A stretch of 64,000 bases of DNA from Schaalia sp. JY-X169. Lineage in GTDB: Bacteria; Actinomycetota; Actinomycetes; Actinomycetales; Actinomycetaceae. Made by a program: the position numbers and the translations under genes. Where the stretch lies: positions 1,488,001-1,552,000 of the forward strand of contig NZ_CP059675.1 of NCBI RefSeq assembly GCF_014069575.1, given 5' to 3'. The notes under the pieces were generated by a model. That model did not search any database, had not been told where the DNA came from, and saw only the letters and a program-made list of their open reading frames with translations. Of this stretch, positions 25,461 through 34,268 are shown piece by piece. Positions within the stretch are counted from its first letter, which is position 1, and each line of letters starts with the position of its first letter.

Positions 25461-25538
25461 GTCCCCATGGGCGCTCACCATCGCCCTCGTCCCACATCTG
25501 TAAGCTGGCGACGCCACTGTTTACAGGGAGGAAAACGC

Positions 25539-26387
25539 ATGAGACGCCAAGCGCTGCCATCCGCCGTCACATTCATCATTGCCGGAGTCCTGGCGCTTGC
25601 AGGGTGCTCCGCCAACTCCGGTGAGCCCAAGGGTGGCTCTGAAAGCGGCCCTGCTTCCGGAGGAAAACCCCTGGTTGTCGCCATGGAGTTGGCCTATCCC
25701 CCCTTTGAGACGAAGAACCAGGCCGGTGAACCCGAGGGCGTGGCACCCGACTTCATGCGCGACTTTGCAGAGCAGTACGATTACGACCTCACCATTGAAA
25801 ACACCGCATTCGATGGCCTCATCCCCATGCTGCAAACAGGTAAGGCAGACGCAGTCATGTCGTCAATGACGATCACGGAGGACCGTGCGCAGTCGGTTGA
25901 CTTCACCGATCCGTACGCACGAGCACAACTGGCTATCCTTGCCAACTCGGCCTCGGACATCACCGATATTGCCGACCTGAACGCGCCGGACAAAACCGTT
26001 GCTGTGAAAACTGGCTCCACCGGCGATGTTTTTGCCACGAAGAATCTTCCCGAAGCCCAGATCGTTCGCCTCGCTGACGAAAGCGCAGCGGTGACAGAGG
26101 TCGTCCAGGGGAAGGCCGATGCCTTCCTTTACGACCAACTTACGATCTACCGCAACCAGCAGCGGAACCCGGATACGACAACGGCCGTGTTCATCCCCTT
26201 CCAAGACCCCGAGTTCTGGGGAATTGCTGTCGCCAAGGGCAACGACGAGCTAAGGGAACAGCTCAACGAGTTCATCGCGAGCTACTCTGCCGATGGCGGT
26301 TTTGACCGCATCACAGACAAGTACCTTGCCGATGAAAAGCAGGCCTTTGACGATCTGGGTTTCACGTGGTTCTTCACCCTGGACTAA
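25539..26387 (+). CDS. Amino-acid ABC transporter, substrate-binding lipoprotein
   Basis: This 282-residue extracellular binding protein would capture a polar amino acid and deliver it to the permease. A lipoprotein signal peptide ends LALAGC with the lipid-bearing Cys at about residue 23, followed by a Ser/Gly linker. The SBP_bac_3 fold is clear: VVAMELAYPPFETKNQAGEPEGVAPDFMRD-type start region, MSSMTITEDRAQSVDFTDPY, and a second lobe with VKTGSTGDVFA. The ATG follows GGGAGG. The family ligand (glutamine, glutamate, cystine or arginine) cannot be told from this sequence. Confidence 0.93.
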   Translation: MRRQALPSAVTFIIAGVLALAGCSANSGEPKGGSESGPASGGKPLVVAMELAYPPFETKNQAGEPEGVAPDFMRDFAEQYDYDLTIENTAFDGLIPMLQTGKADAVMSSMTITEDRAQSVDFTDPYARAQLAILANSASDITDIADLNAPDKTVAVKTGSTGDVFATKNLPEAQIVRLADESAAVTEVVQGKADAFLYDQLTIYRNQQRNPDTTTAVFIPFQDPEFWGIAVAKGNDELREQLNEFIASYSADGGFDRITDKYLADEKQAFDDLGFTWFFTLD

Positions 26388-27163
26388 GGCGGTGGTTCAC
26401 TTCTGATCGGGGAACGAGGACGCCTCCACTGAAGGCGCTCATCAACTACCTCTTCGTTGTCATCATTATTGTTGGGCTCTTTTGGCTCTCACTTTATGGC
26501 GCCGGAGTACAACTCGATTTTGGCTTTGTCGGCGAATACAGACATCGGCTCCTCGACGGATTTGTGCTGACACTGCAGATCTGTGCCGCATCCCTCGTGC
26601 TGTCAATGATCATCGGTATCCCTGTTGCAGTTGCCGCCCGATCACGCGTTCTGCCACTGCGATATGCCGCTGACTTCTACGTCAAGATCATTCGGGGCAC
26701 CCCACTTCTGGTGCAGATCTACCTGTTCTACTACATCATCGGAACAGCCTGGGGAATCAACAACAAGACTGTTGCAGGAATCCTTATCCTCTCAATTTTC
26801 ACCGGAGCATATATTGCTGAGATCATCCGGGGTTCGGCCTCGTCCCTAGACAAAGACCAGCTACTTGCCGCAGATGCGGTCGGGTTTACTAAACCCCAAA
26901 CACTCCGCTACGTGGTTATCCCACAGATGGTGGCGCGGACACTGCCCGCACTGACCGGCCAGTTCGCCTCACTCATCAAAGATTCGTCCCTTCTGTCAGT
27001 CATCGCCATCATTGAGGTGACACAGACAATCCGCGAGATCACCGCAACCAACTACAACTTCTTTGGCGGATACATCTTCCTCGGCGGCCTCTACCTTTGT
27101 CTGACTCTGCCTCTGATGTTTGTGAGCTCCCACTTCGAGCGGAAGTTTGACTATGCGCATTGA
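26366..27163 (+). CDS. Amino-acid ABC transporter permease
   Basis: A membrane permease of the HisM/GlnP family with about five helices and the EAA loop (EIIRGSASSLDKDQLLAADAVG) that contacts the ATPase. The reading frame opens with GTG at 26366, overlapping the binding-protein gene by 22 bp. A CTG at 26429 (LKALINYLF) would start nearer the first helix and has GAGGA eight bases upstream, so the true start is open. Stop overlaps the ATPase start. Confidence 0.92.
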   Translation: MVLHPGLRRWFTSDRGTRTPPLKALINYLFVVIIIVGLFWLSLYGAGVQLDFGFVGEYRHRLLDGFVLTLQICAASLVLSMIIGIPVAVAARSRVLPLRYAADFYVKIIRGTPLLVQIYLFYYIIGTAWGINNKTVAGILILSIFTGAYIAEIIRGSASSLDKDQLLAADAVGFTKPQTLRYVVIPQMVARTLPALTGQFASLIKDSSLLSVIAIIEVTQTIREITATNYNFFGGYIFLGGLYLCLTLPLMFVSSHFERKFDYAH

Positions 27164-27884
27164 GCTTCGGGACCTGAAAAAGTCGTTTGGGGATCAAGAG
27201 GTTCTCTGGGGGGTCAATCTTGACGAGCATTTCTCGACCCTCGCACTGATCGGACCGTCCGGCGGTGGGAAGTCGACGCTGCTGCGCATTATTGGTGGAC
27301 TGGAGGTTCCCACATCTGGGGAAGTCGCGGTCGAGGGCGCCCTCGTCAACTACCAGGCGCGCACCCTCCCCGCGTATCGGGCTAGCCTCGGGTTCGTCTT
27401 TCAACATGCCGGGCTTTTTGACCACCTGACTGCCCTGGAGAACGTTGCCCTCCCCCTGCGGGTCGTCCACGGTGTGGGCGAGGGCGAAGCGCGGGAGCGA
27501 GCCGAGGAGCTGCTCAACAGGTTTGGCCTCAATGTCGTAGTGGGCAAGCACCCCTCACAGCTCTCTGGTGGTGAGCGCCAACGGGTTGCCATTGCTCGAG
27601 CCGTGGCCCCCGAGCCGAAGATGCTGTTGCTCGACGAGCCCACCAGCGCCCTCGACCCCGAATACACCGCAGAGGTCCTGGATCTGATCGATGGACTGAA
27701 GACGGAGGGGACACGGTTCATCATCGTCACACATGAAATGGGATTTGCGCGGAAGGCTTGCGACAGGGTTGCCTACCTCAGCGACGGTGTGATTTGCGAG
27801 CACGGGCCAAGCAATGAAACTTTCGCCAACCCGAAGACAGCCGGTTTGCAGCGGTTCCTTAGCAAACTAAGCCAGTGGAACTAG
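27153..27884 (+). CDS. Amino-acid ABC transporter ATP-binding protein
   Basis: This ATPase powers the transporter. Walker A is GPSGGGKSTLL, the Q loop FVFQHAGLFDHLT, signature LSGGERQRVAIARA, Walker B LLLDEPTSALD, and the switch His in VTHEMGFA. The length of about 243 residues is usual for the GlnQ/HisP group. I chose ATG at 27153 (MRIELRDL), which overlaps the permease stop by 11 bases; a TTG at 27147 adds two residues. The gene ends six bases before the convergent thiL stop. Confidence 0.94.
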   Translation: MRIELRDLKKSFGDQEVLWGVNLDEHFSTLALIGPSGGGKSTLLRIIGGLEVPTSGEVAVEGALVNYQARTLPAYRASLGFVFQHAGLFDHLTALENVALPLRVVHGVGEGEARERAEELLNRFGLNVVVGKHPSQLSGGERQRVAIARAVAPEPKMLLLDEPTSALDPEYTAEVLDLIDGLKTEGTRFIIVTHEMGFARKACDRVAYLSDGVICEHGPSNETFANPKTAGLQRFLSKLSQWN

Positions 27885-27889
27885 ACCCG

Positions 27890-28894
27890 CTACTTCGCTC
27901 CCCCACCAAAGTGGTCAAAGCCGCCTCTCAGTGAGGTGCCGTCGAGTGTGACGCGCGTGCGCCCCTCCCCTCTTCGCGCCTCCCCGTAGTCACCAACCGT
28001 GCCGATTGTACGGAAAGGTGCTGTGACGAGGACGTAAGGTGGGAACGCCACAAGGAGACTGTGGTCTTCACCGCCGTACAGCACCCACTGTTGTGGGTCA
28101 GCGCCGAGGGCGTTGCCCACCTTCTCTAGAGCCGCCAAGTCGTCGTGCAGTCCATACCGAGTGATGTCGAGGGCGACGCCGGAAGCTTCCGCCAGGCGAG
28201 TTGCGTCCACCACCAGGCCATCAGAAATATCCATCATTGCCGTAGCGCCGCGTTGCGCTGCGAGAGGGCCAGCCTCCAGTGGCGGCTTGGGGCTGCGATA
28301 GAGGGCAACCGGCTCTTGAAACGGGGTGGGGACCTGGGCGCCGTGAAGTGACGGCGCGACCGCACCGGAGTCAAGCGCAGCCAATCCTGCCGCTGACCTG
28401 CCAAGTGTTCCCACAATGGCGAGGGTATCCCCCGGCGAAGCTCCGCTCCGTGTGATGGGCGCGCCAGCCAGTGTGCCGTGAGCGGTGACAGAGATGACGA
28501 GGACGGGGCCCCTACTCAGATCTCCCCCGACTACCCCGGCGCCGGCTCGATACGCCTCTGTTCCCAAGCCGCCAGCTAGGTCTTCCAGCCAGGCGACCTC
28601 CAAATCAGGGGGAAGGACCAGCGACACCACGAGCGAGGTTGGCTTCGCTCCCATGGCCGCCACATCCGCGAGGTTTTGGGCAGCCGCCCTCGCCCCCACT
28701 TCCGCACCTGTGGACCAGTCCCGGGTGAAGTGCTCGCCCTCGACCAAAACGTCTGTCGTCACGACAAACCTTGCTCCCGGCGCACCCACAACCGCGCAAT
28801 CGTCACCAGATCCAAGCAGCGTGAGGGGCCCCTCAGGCAGGTACGGAAGGATACGAGAGATCAGTTGGCTCTCACTAAGTTCACTTACTCTCAT
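27890..28894 (-). CDS. thiL: Thiamine-monophosphate kinase
   Basis: ThiL phosphorylates thiamine monophosphate to the active cofactor thiamine diphosphate. In 334 residues it shows LLGSGDDCAVV, VVTTDVLVEGEHFTRDW, the NLADVAAMGAKP motif and the C-terminal MMDISDGLVVDATRLAEASGV, all typical of the PurM/ThiL fold. The ATG at 28894 follows GAGGACGG. It lies 19 bp downstream of the rRNA methyltransferase gene. Confidence 0.95.
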   Translation of the reverse strand: MRVSELSESQLISRILPYLPEGPLTLLGSGDDCAVVGAPGARFVVTTDVLVEGEHFTRDWSTGAEVGARAAAQNLADVAAMGAKPTSLVVSLVLPPDLEVAWLEDLAGGLGTEAYRAGAGVVGGDLSRGPVLVISVTAHGTLAGAPITRSGASPGDTLAIVGTLGRSAAGLAALDSGAVAPSLHGAQVPTPFQEPVALYRSPKPPLEAGPLAAQRGATAMMDISDGLVVDATRLAEASGVALDITRYGLHDDLAALEKVGNALGADPQQWVLYGGEDHSLLVAFPPYVLVTAPFRTIGTVGDYGEARRGEGRTRVTLDGTSLRGGFDHFGGGAK

Positions 28895-28913
28895 CGGTTC
28901 TACCGTCCTCGTC

Positions 28914-29840
28914 CTAATGATTTGCCGTTGCCAGGTGGGAGATGTATAAACACATGGCCGCTGCTGCAGCCGCATTGAGTGACTCTGCGTGGCCGGCCAG
29001 GGGAATCTCGACAAGCAGGTCGCACAGGACGATGTCTTCCGCAGCCAAGCCACGCGCTTCATTGCCAAAGACCCAGGCGTGCGGCCGCGCAAGGACCGCT
29101 GTCAGTGCGTCACCGTGCCCGGTTAGGGCGGCCTTGGCAATGTCATCCAGTCTCACGTCTGCTCCGTGTCCTGCGGTCCCAAGCATGGCCCAGTCGCCAG
29201 GGCGGAGATTGCCCCGTACGGTTTCTAGGGGAACACGGACCAGAGGAATATGGAAGACCGACCCCGCAGAGGCTCGTATCACCTTGGGGTTTGCGGGATC
29301 TGCGGTTCCCGAGCCAAGGATCACTGCGGCCGCACCCATCGCGTCAGCTGAGCGAATCACAGTCCCAACATTGCCCGGATCCTGCGTCTCAGGCAGGCAT
29401 ACGACAAATGGCACGGAGACATCTGGTGGCACGGGAACGTCTGATGCGCCGGGGATGCTCTTGGCTTCGAGAGCCGCGAGGTCAAGATCCAACCTCTCCC
29501 AGATTTGCTCGGCTCCATGCTCGAGGGCCTCGGCGCCCGCGACGGCCGCAATCCCCTGACAGTCAGGACTTATCGCAGCGGCCACCTCCGGGGTAACGGA
29601 ATGAACCCACCGGGTTGCCTCACGCACAGCCTTTGCAAGCGCGGGGTCGGCCATCTCGACCCGATCGGTGATGTAGATATCGATGATGGATTCTGGCCGG
29701 TGCAATGCCAGTTCGCGGACCGCCTGTGGCCCTTCGACCAGGATGCGGCCGGAGCGCCTTCGCGCGGACCTGCCGGTCAGCGACGCTACGGCCTTGATCC
29801 GGTCGGAGCGTGGGTTATCGATCATCGGGGGTTGTGTCAT
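28914..29840 (-). CDS. TrmH/SpoU-family RNA 2'-O-methyltransferase
   Basis: A SPOUT methyltransferase of 308 residues acting on rRNA or tRNA ribose 2'-OH. An N-terminal substrate-binding domain with RSGRILVEGPQAV precedes the knotted catalytic domain: LPETQDPGNVGTVIRSADAMG, VFGNEARGLA, and SLNAAAAAAMCLY, the three SpoU motifs. The ATG at 29840 gives MTQPPMIDN; a further upstream start is in a repeat-rich region and unlikely. The exact target nucleotide is not readable. In many relatives this gene stands next to rplT, as here. Confidence 0.9.
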   Translation of the reverse strand: MTQPPMIDNPRSDRIKAVASLTGRSARRRSGRILVEGPQAVRELALHRPESIIDIYITDRVEMADPALAKAVREATRWVHSVTPEVAAAISPDCQGIAAVAGAEALEHGAEQIWERLDLDLAALEAKSIPGASDVPVPPDVSVPFVVCLPETQDPGNVGTVIRSADAMGAAAVILGSGTADPANPKVIRASAGSVFHIPLVRVPLETVRGNLRPGDWAMLGTAGHGADVRLDDIAKAALTGHGDALTAVLARPHAWVFGNEARGLAAEDIVLCDLLVEIPLAGHAESLNAAAAAAMCLYISHLATANH

Positions 29841-30019
29841 GGTTGAAACTCTACCTGTCCCCTCGGCGCCAACCCACCTGCTGGCTGAAGAGGGCGCCGC
29901 CGACTCCCCCCCTCCACGACCCCCGCTGGCCCGATCACGCCCAGCATGATACACATGGATCGCCTCCGCTCCCGCCGCGACGCCCCTCACTCACGCCCCT
30001 TCTCTACCGCTCCCGCCGC

Positions 30020-30099
30020 GAAATGTTTACGTTGGGATCAAATGCATGCTTGGGGTCGATACCCGCGACCCACTTTTCGCCCCAACGTATACATTTCGC
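30020..30099. repeat. Dispersed 80-bp palindrome, copy 3
   Basis: The arms are the best preserved of the family in length: CGAAATGTTTACGTTGGG (30020-30037) and CCCAACGTATACATTTCG (30082-30099), one mismatch over 18 bp. The inner hairpin is weaker than in copies 2 and 4. Directly to the right comes block A of the second repeat. Confidence 0.92.
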
Positions 30100-30120
30100 G
30101 CTTGGAGGCGGGGCGGCTGC

Positions 30121-30350
30121 CTGCCAGCGCGGGCTGCCAGGCTATTTGGAGTCGGCGGGTTGTTGTTGGCTTGTTGTTGAGGTTGGTACTGGCGCTGCCC
30201 GTGCCAAAAGGGAGCGAGTTACGCGTTACGGAGCGAGTTACGCGTAACGGAGCGAGTTTGGCTTGCATAACAGTGTGATTCAAGGGGAAATGGGGCCAAA
30301 CTCGCTCCCTAAGGCGTTACCGGCTCCGTAAGGCGTTACCGGCTCCGTAA
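30121..30350. repeat. Long repeat block A (GGAGCGAGTTACG family)
   Basis: The region matches 42785-42991 over most of its length, including CTGCCAG.CTATTT, GCTTGTTGTTGAGGTTGGTA, and the loop word GCTTGCATAAC. Three left units (GGAGCGAGTTACGCGTTAC and variants) face two or three inverted, imperfect units on the right (GGCTCCGTAAGGCGTTACC). The inner 13-bp stem GGAGCGAGTTTGG (30249-30261) pairs with CCAAACTCGCTCC (30296-30308). Confidence 0.9.
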
Positions 30351-30378
30351 TACCCGGGAGCCCCGCCCGGCGGCCCTC

Positions 30379-30415
30379 CAAAAGAAGAAGAGGGCGCCCC
30401 CGCAGGGACACCCTC
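30379..30415 (-). terminator. Intrinsic terminator after rplT
   Basis: On the minus strand GAGGGTGTCCC pairs with GGGGGCGCCCTC and is followed by TTCTTCTTTT. This is the likely end of the infC-rpmI-rplT message. A second 8-bp hairpin, CTAAGAGC/GCTCTTAG (30458-30480), lies just after the rplT stop. Confidence 0.8.
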
Positions 30416-30489
30416 ACTCTTAGAGTCACGCTGTGAAGCGAGCTCTTTGCCGTGTTACTAAGAGCAAATCACGCTCTTAGAAACTTGAA

Positions 30490-30873
30490 TCACGCAGCCT
30501 TCGGCGCGTTCACATCGGCAGGCAAAGCTGCCTTTGCAGCCTTCACCAGAGCTGAGAACGATGTTGGATCGTTGACGGCCATGTCCGCAAGCATACGGCG
30601 GTCAACCTCGATGCCAGCCAGGTTAAGACCCTGGATGAAACGGTTGTACGTCAAGCCTTCCGCGCGGGCGCCAGCGTTGATGCGTTGGATCCACAGGCGA
30701 CGGAAATCGCGCTTCTTGTTGCGACGATCACGGTATGCGTAAACGTGGCTGTGAGTGACCTGTTCCTTTGCCTTGCGGTACAGGCGTGAGCGCTGACCAC
30801 GGTAGCCCGAGGCCTGCTCAAGTACGTCGCGGCGCTTCTTCTTTGCGTTTACTGAACGCTTTACACGTGCCAT
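30490..30873 (-). CDS. rplT: 50S ribosomal protein L20
   Basis: L20 binds 23S rRNA early in assembly. The 127-residue protein starts [15 protein letters not shown] and contains [20 protein letters not shown] and [19 protein letters not shown], all typical. It is the last gene of infC-rpmI-rplT, 33 bp after rpmI. Confidence 0.98.
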   Translation of the reverse strand: MARVKRSVNAKKKRRDVLEQASGYRGQRSRLYRKAKEQVTHSHVYAYRDRRNKKRDFRRLWIQRINAGARAEGLTYNRFIQGLNLAGIEVDRRMLADMAVNDPTSFSALVKAAKAALPADVNAPKAA

Positions 30874-30906
30874 TGAAGTGTTCTCCTAAAGTCAGTTCCC
30901 GTACGT

Positions 30907-31101
30907 TCACTTGCCCAGAAGTGAACGGACCTCTTTCTTGTCTGATCGCGCAATCTCAACATCGTTCGCCAAACGACGGGTCTTGCGGGATGACTTGTGC
31001 TCCATGAGGTGGCGGGTACCAGCACGCTCACGCATGATCTTGCCGCTACCGGTGGTGCGGAAACGCTTCTTCGCCCCGGAGTGCGTCTTGTTCTTTGGCA
31101 T
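30907..31101 (-). CDS. rpmI: 50S ribosomal protein L35
   Basis: L35 of 64 residues, with the conserved [20 protein letters not shown] start and [15 protein letters not shown]. Middle gene of the infC-rpmI-rplT operon, 62 bp downstream of infC. Confidence 0.98.
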   Translation of the reverse strand: MPKNKTHSGAKKRFRTTGSGKIMRERAGTRHLMEHKSSRKTRRLANDVEIARSDKKEVRSLLGK

Positions 31102-31163
31102 TATCTTTCCTTTTCAAATCGGCGCCACCCGTCCCAAGAGGAACGAGGACGGGTGCAAGTTCG

Positions 31164-31790
31164 TTAGAAGTCCGAACGGGACTGGCGAACCTGGTCCCGC
31201 TGACTACGCACTTCGTGCTTCGCACGGCGTTCACTACGTGCAGCCTCCCGGCGTTCACGCTGCTGAACCATTGCATCGGCCTTCTTACGGGTCGGAGCAA
31301 GAACCATTGTCATGTTGCGGCCGTCCTGGCGTGGAGTCGACTCGACGACGCTGATGTCAGCGACCTCGTCCGCAAGACGCTGTAGCAAACGAATGCCAGC
31401 TTCAGGACGCGACTGTTCGCGACCGCGGAACATGATCATGACTTTGACTTTGTCCCCACCCTCGAGGAATCGCTTCACATGACCCGTCTTTGTGGCGAAA
31501 TCATGGTCATCAATCTTGATGCGGAAACGAATCTCCTTGAGCTGTGTGTTTGCCTGGTTACGGCGCGCATCACGCGCTTTCTGCCCGGCCTCATACTTGT
31601 ATTTTCCGTAGTCCATCAACTTGGCTACGGGAGGACGCGCCTCCGGCGCTACCTCAACTAGGTCCAAGCCTGCTTCTTCAGCAAGCCTGAGCGCATCTTC
31701 AACGCGCACAACGCCGACCTGTTCGCCCGCTGGGCCAACAAGCCGTACTTCCGGAACTCGAATCCGATCATTGATGCGAGGTTCGCTGAT
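31164..31790 (-). CDS. infC: Translation initiation factor IF-3, ATC start
   Basis: IF-3 checks the start codon and keeps the 30S subunit free. The N domain begins [19 protein letters not shown] and the C domain contains [17 protein letters not shown] and [12 protein letters not shown] place the start at the ATC codon at 31788-31790: AAGGAG lies seven bases upstream, and homologues begin at this point. There is no ATG or GTG nearby; a TTG at 31808 would overlap the ribosome binding site. A rare start codon lets IF-3 limit its own translation in studied bacteria. The C-terminal tail is Arg-rich. A terminator-like hairpin lies about 40 bases upstream. Confidence 0.95.
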   Translation of the reverse strand: MSEPRINDRIRVPEVRLVGPAGEQVGVVRVEDALRLAEEAGLDLVEVAPEARPPVAKLMDYGKYKYEAGQKARDARRNQANTQLKEIRFRIKIDDHDFATKTGHVKRFLEGGDKVKVMIMFRGREQSRPEAGIRLLQRLADEVADISVVESTPRQDGRNMTMVLAPTRKKADAMVQQRERREAARSERRAKHEVRSQRDQVRQSRSDF

Positions 31791-31831
31791 GGCGCCTCTC
31801 CTTCCCAATGTTTGGCCCTACTTGAGCCAAC

Positions 31832-31863
31832 AAAAAACTCCGTGCCGATCAACGCGCACGGAG
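31832..31863 (-). terminator. Intrinsic terminator in the infC leader (attenuator candidate)
   Basis: On the minus strand CTCCGTGC (31863-31856) pairs with GCACGGAG (31845-31838) around a 10-base loop and is followed by six T residues. It ends about 40 bases before the infC ATC codon and about 270 bases after the SseB-like gene. A terminator so close to the ribosome binding site suggests controlled read-through. Confidence 0.85.
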
Positions 31864-32136
31864 CTATCCCTCAAGCAGACGTACCTCTGCTCACAGCAGT
31901 ACGCCCGCATTACCCGGCGCCTCCGGATCCAAACAACTGTTTCCAGCTGTCGTATCCTGCCGCAGAACTTACGCTGTGCGGTGGGCCCCCAGGTGGGATT
32001 AGCTCCACTTACGTTCGGCAAACCTTCTGCAGGTTAGCCGTTTCGGTCGCCGTCAACTCTACCAGTGGTTTTGCCTGAGGCCGAGACCTGCGAACGTTTG
32101 CGCTGGTGGAACCAGTCACAGCCTGCTCACAACAGG
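31864..32136 (-). other. Leader and spacer upstream of the infC attenuator
   Basis: About 270 bp between the SseB-like gene and the infC terminator, with no recognisable gene. If a promoter for infC lies here, the transcribed leader would be long and could hold an antiterminator structure. I cannot pick out a specific promoter or anti-terminator by eye. Confidence 0.45.
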
Positions 32137-32943
32137 CTAAGCAGCCGCCACTGGCTTCGGTACCAGTTCTACGGCGGGAGCTGCGGCCGCAAGCCGCGGG
32201 TGGTGACTTACCTCCGAAAGCGCATTAGCAAGCGACTGCCTCTGAGTAGCGAAATCAGCACCTATATCCGCGAGGAACAAGATTGTTACTTGCAGCGCCC
32301 CCACCCATGCCCCATCTTGACCCGGGGTGACTGTCGGTGCCACACGCACATCAACAATGTCTGAGCACTGAGTCTGCGCAGCCGCCACTAGGTCAGCGGC
32401 TAGCGCGGGGTCCGCCCACGGCGGCAGCCACGTGTCACCACCAACAAGTGCATGGACGGCAGCTACCGGCAGTGTGACGGGCGAGGACGATGCCACGTCC
32501 ACCACGATCGACGGCGGCGCGGCGGTCTGCGTCGCGAAGAGGGCGACTCGCTGCGCACTCATTGTCATCGGTCTTGCCACGGGGTCCCACGCTGCCAGCT
32601 GCTCAGCAGACGAGAACGCTATTACCGTGTTGCCGAATGCCCCAGCTGCGACCGGCAGGGGAATCTCATCTTCCATCCCCAAGCCTTGATGCCGATGTTC
32701 TCCCGCATCGTCTGGGTGCACTTCTACGGGGACTGGCACCACAAGCCGTTCACTTACCAGCGCGGCGGCAAGGGCCACTGCCCTGCCAGCCTTCTGACGG
32801 ACCGACCCCGACGGCTCAGCCAGGGCAATGGCCGTCAGCGGAAGCAGTTGTCCCCGGTCGGACCTGTCATGATGCAAGTTGAGGCGTTGCTCCATCTTCA
32901 AGCGCTGCGCCTGCGTGAGTCCATTCACCCGTTCGACTGTCAC
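32137..32943 (-). CDS. SseB-domain protein
   Basis: A 268-residue protein with an SseB-like middle section: [31 protein letters not shown], then [21 protein letters not shown]-type strands. The function of this family in actinobacteria is unknown. It overlaps the hisA stop by four bases (GTGA) and stands between hisA and infC, a conserved actinobacterial position. There is no signal peptide and no membrane segment. Confidence 0.8.
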   Translation of the reverse strand: MTVERVNGLTQAQRLKMEQRLNLHHDRSDRGQLLPLTAIALAEPSGSVRQKAGRAVALAAALVSERLVVPVPVEVHPDDAGEHRHQGLGMEDEIPLPVAAGAFGNTVIAFSSAEQLAAWDPVARPMTMSAQRVALFATQTAAPPSIVVDVASSSPVTLPVAAVHALVGGDTWLPPWADPALAADLVAAAQTQCSDIVDVRVAPTVTPGQDGAWVGALQVTILFLADIGADFATQRQSLANALSEVSHHPRLAAAAPAVELVPKPVAAA

Positions 32944-33665
32944 TGCCCCGCGGCAACTTTCAGGGCCTCTTCCAGAGTGAACTTGCCCGCGTAAAGCGCC
33001 TTCCCAACGATGGCGCTATCAACTCCAATGGGAACCAGGGTTCGCAGAGCCGCGATGTCCTCAAGTGAGGAAACCCCACCCGATGCAACGATCGGGGCAT
33101 CAGTGCGTCCGGCAACCCTTTCAAGAAGTTCAATGTTGGGCCCATTGAGCATCCCGTCCCTACCCACGTCGGTCAAAACATAGCGGGCGCATCCGGCCAT
33201 GTTCAGTCGCATCAGCGTTTCCCAGAGATTCCCGCCCTCCTTCGTCCATCCACGCGCAGCCAAAGTGTCCCCACGGACGTCAAGACCCACAGCGACCCTG
33301 TCACCAAATCGGCCAATGGCACTCTCAGTCCAGTCCGGATTCTCAAGCGCAGCTGTCCCCAGATTGACCCGGGTCGCTCCCATGTCGAGGGCGCGCACCA
33401 GTGATTCTTCACCGCGAATCCCACCGGAGAGCTCCACGAAGAGGTCGGTAGCGTCAATCACCTGCTCCAGCAGATCCTGGTTGCTTCCACGCCCAAATGC
33501 AGCGTCAAGATCCACCAGATGAATCCATTCGGCGCCGGCGTCCCGGAACTGACGAGCAATTTCCACGGGATGACCGTACTCGGTCTCAGTCCCGGCCTCG
33601 CCCTGCACTAAGCGCACAGCCTTACCACCAACAATGTCGATTGCTGGAAGGAGCGTAAGCTTCAT
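32940..33665 (-). CDS. hisA: ProFAR isomerase HisA/PriA
   Basis: A TIM-barrel isomerase for the fourth step of histidine synthesis; in many actinobacteria the same enzyme (PriA) also performs the TrpF step. Its 241 residues start [22 protein letters not shown] and include [20 protein letters not shown], and [10 protein letters not shown], with the two phosphate-binding motifs near the end ([16 protein letters not shown]). The ATG is at 33665. Whether it also serves tryptophan synthesis cannot be settled from this window, since trpF elsewhere is not visible. Confidence 0.94.
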   Translation of the reverse strand: MKLTLLPAIDIVGGKAVRLVQGEAGTETEYGHPVEIARQFRDAGAEWIHLVDLDAAFGRGSNQDLLEQVIDATDLFVELSGGIRGEESLVRALDMGATRVNLGTAALENPDWTESAIGRFGDRVAVGLDVRGDTLAARGWTKEGGNLWETLMRLNMAGCARYVLTDVGRDGMLNGPNIELLERVAGRTDAPIVASGGVSSLEDIAALRTLVPIGVDSAIVGKALYAGKFTLEEALKVAAGQ

Positions 33666-33669
33666 TGTT

Positions 33670-34263
33670 CTATCGCTTTCCCCGGCCCTTGAGCCAGCCG
33701 GTCCATGGACCGGGTTCCCTGTAGTCATCCACCTGTTCCGGGGTGATTCGCCCCAGGAGCAGTTCTTCTGCGGCAAGATCCAGTCCCGCCAGAACGAGGC
33801 CGGAAGGGAGAGGCACCTCCGCCTCACCGTTGACGTATCTCATCGCAGCGATGGTACCGTTCACTTCCGGCGGTGCGCTCTCCGCTTCGCTGTCCTCCTC
33901 AGTCGTCCATGAGGCGATAGCAACGCTGCCGTGTGCGCTGAGTTTGGACAGAAGTTTGCCCATCTGGTCGACTTCCGGTGGCAAGGGGGGCTCCTCAGCG
34001 AGCAGAGCTAGCAGCTCCGCATCTTGATCCGGATCCTCCTCTTCCACTTCCACTTCCAGGTAAACGGCACTGGCTCTTCCAAGCGAAACCACGGGGGCCG
34101 GTGAACCGACCATGTCCAATGCTGCCCTGAGTGCACCCGGCGAATCAATGGGCGATATAACTAATGCCCGGCAGAATCTGCGAGCCGAGGGCGTCACGTC
34201 CTCAACCATTTTGAAGAACTCTGCGTCTAGGTCATCTCCGTCAAAACTCATGTCGTCAGTCAT
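33670..34263 (-). CDS. Uncharacterised protein in the his operon
   Basis: I do not recognise this 197-residue acidic protein. It has no signal peptide or membrane helix. A run of acidic residues ([16 protein letters not shown], near 70-85) separates two parts, and the C-terminal end reads [35 protein letters not shown]. Its place is between hisB and hisA, where many actinobacteria have hisH, but it lacks the glutamine amidotransferase triad and cannot be HisH. Close packing (five bases after hisB, four before hisA) implies co-expression. Confidence 0.6.
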   Translation of the reverse strand: MTDDMSFDGDDLDAEFFKMVEDVTPSARRFCRALVISPIDSPGALRAALDMVGSPAPVVSLGRASAVYLEVEVEEEDPDQDAELLALLAEEPPLPPEVDQMGKLLSKLSAHGSVAIASWTTEEDSEAESAPPEVNGTIAAMRYVNGEAEVPLPSGLVLAGLDLAAEELLLGRITPEQVDDYREPGPWTGWLKGRGKR

Positions 34264-34268
34264 TTCAG

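Noticed and set aside
30038-30283. Minus-strand frame with MQAK and TNLNNK motifs, similar to a frame at 42578-42907
   Set aside because: The similarity comes from the duplicated repeat DNA. Lengths differ by a repeat unit, there is no ribosome binding site, and the frames run into the palindromes.
31818-32021. 67-codon leader peptide upstream of infC
   Set aside because: TTG start without a ribosome binding site, and no run of regulatory codons. Overlap with the terminator is probably chance.
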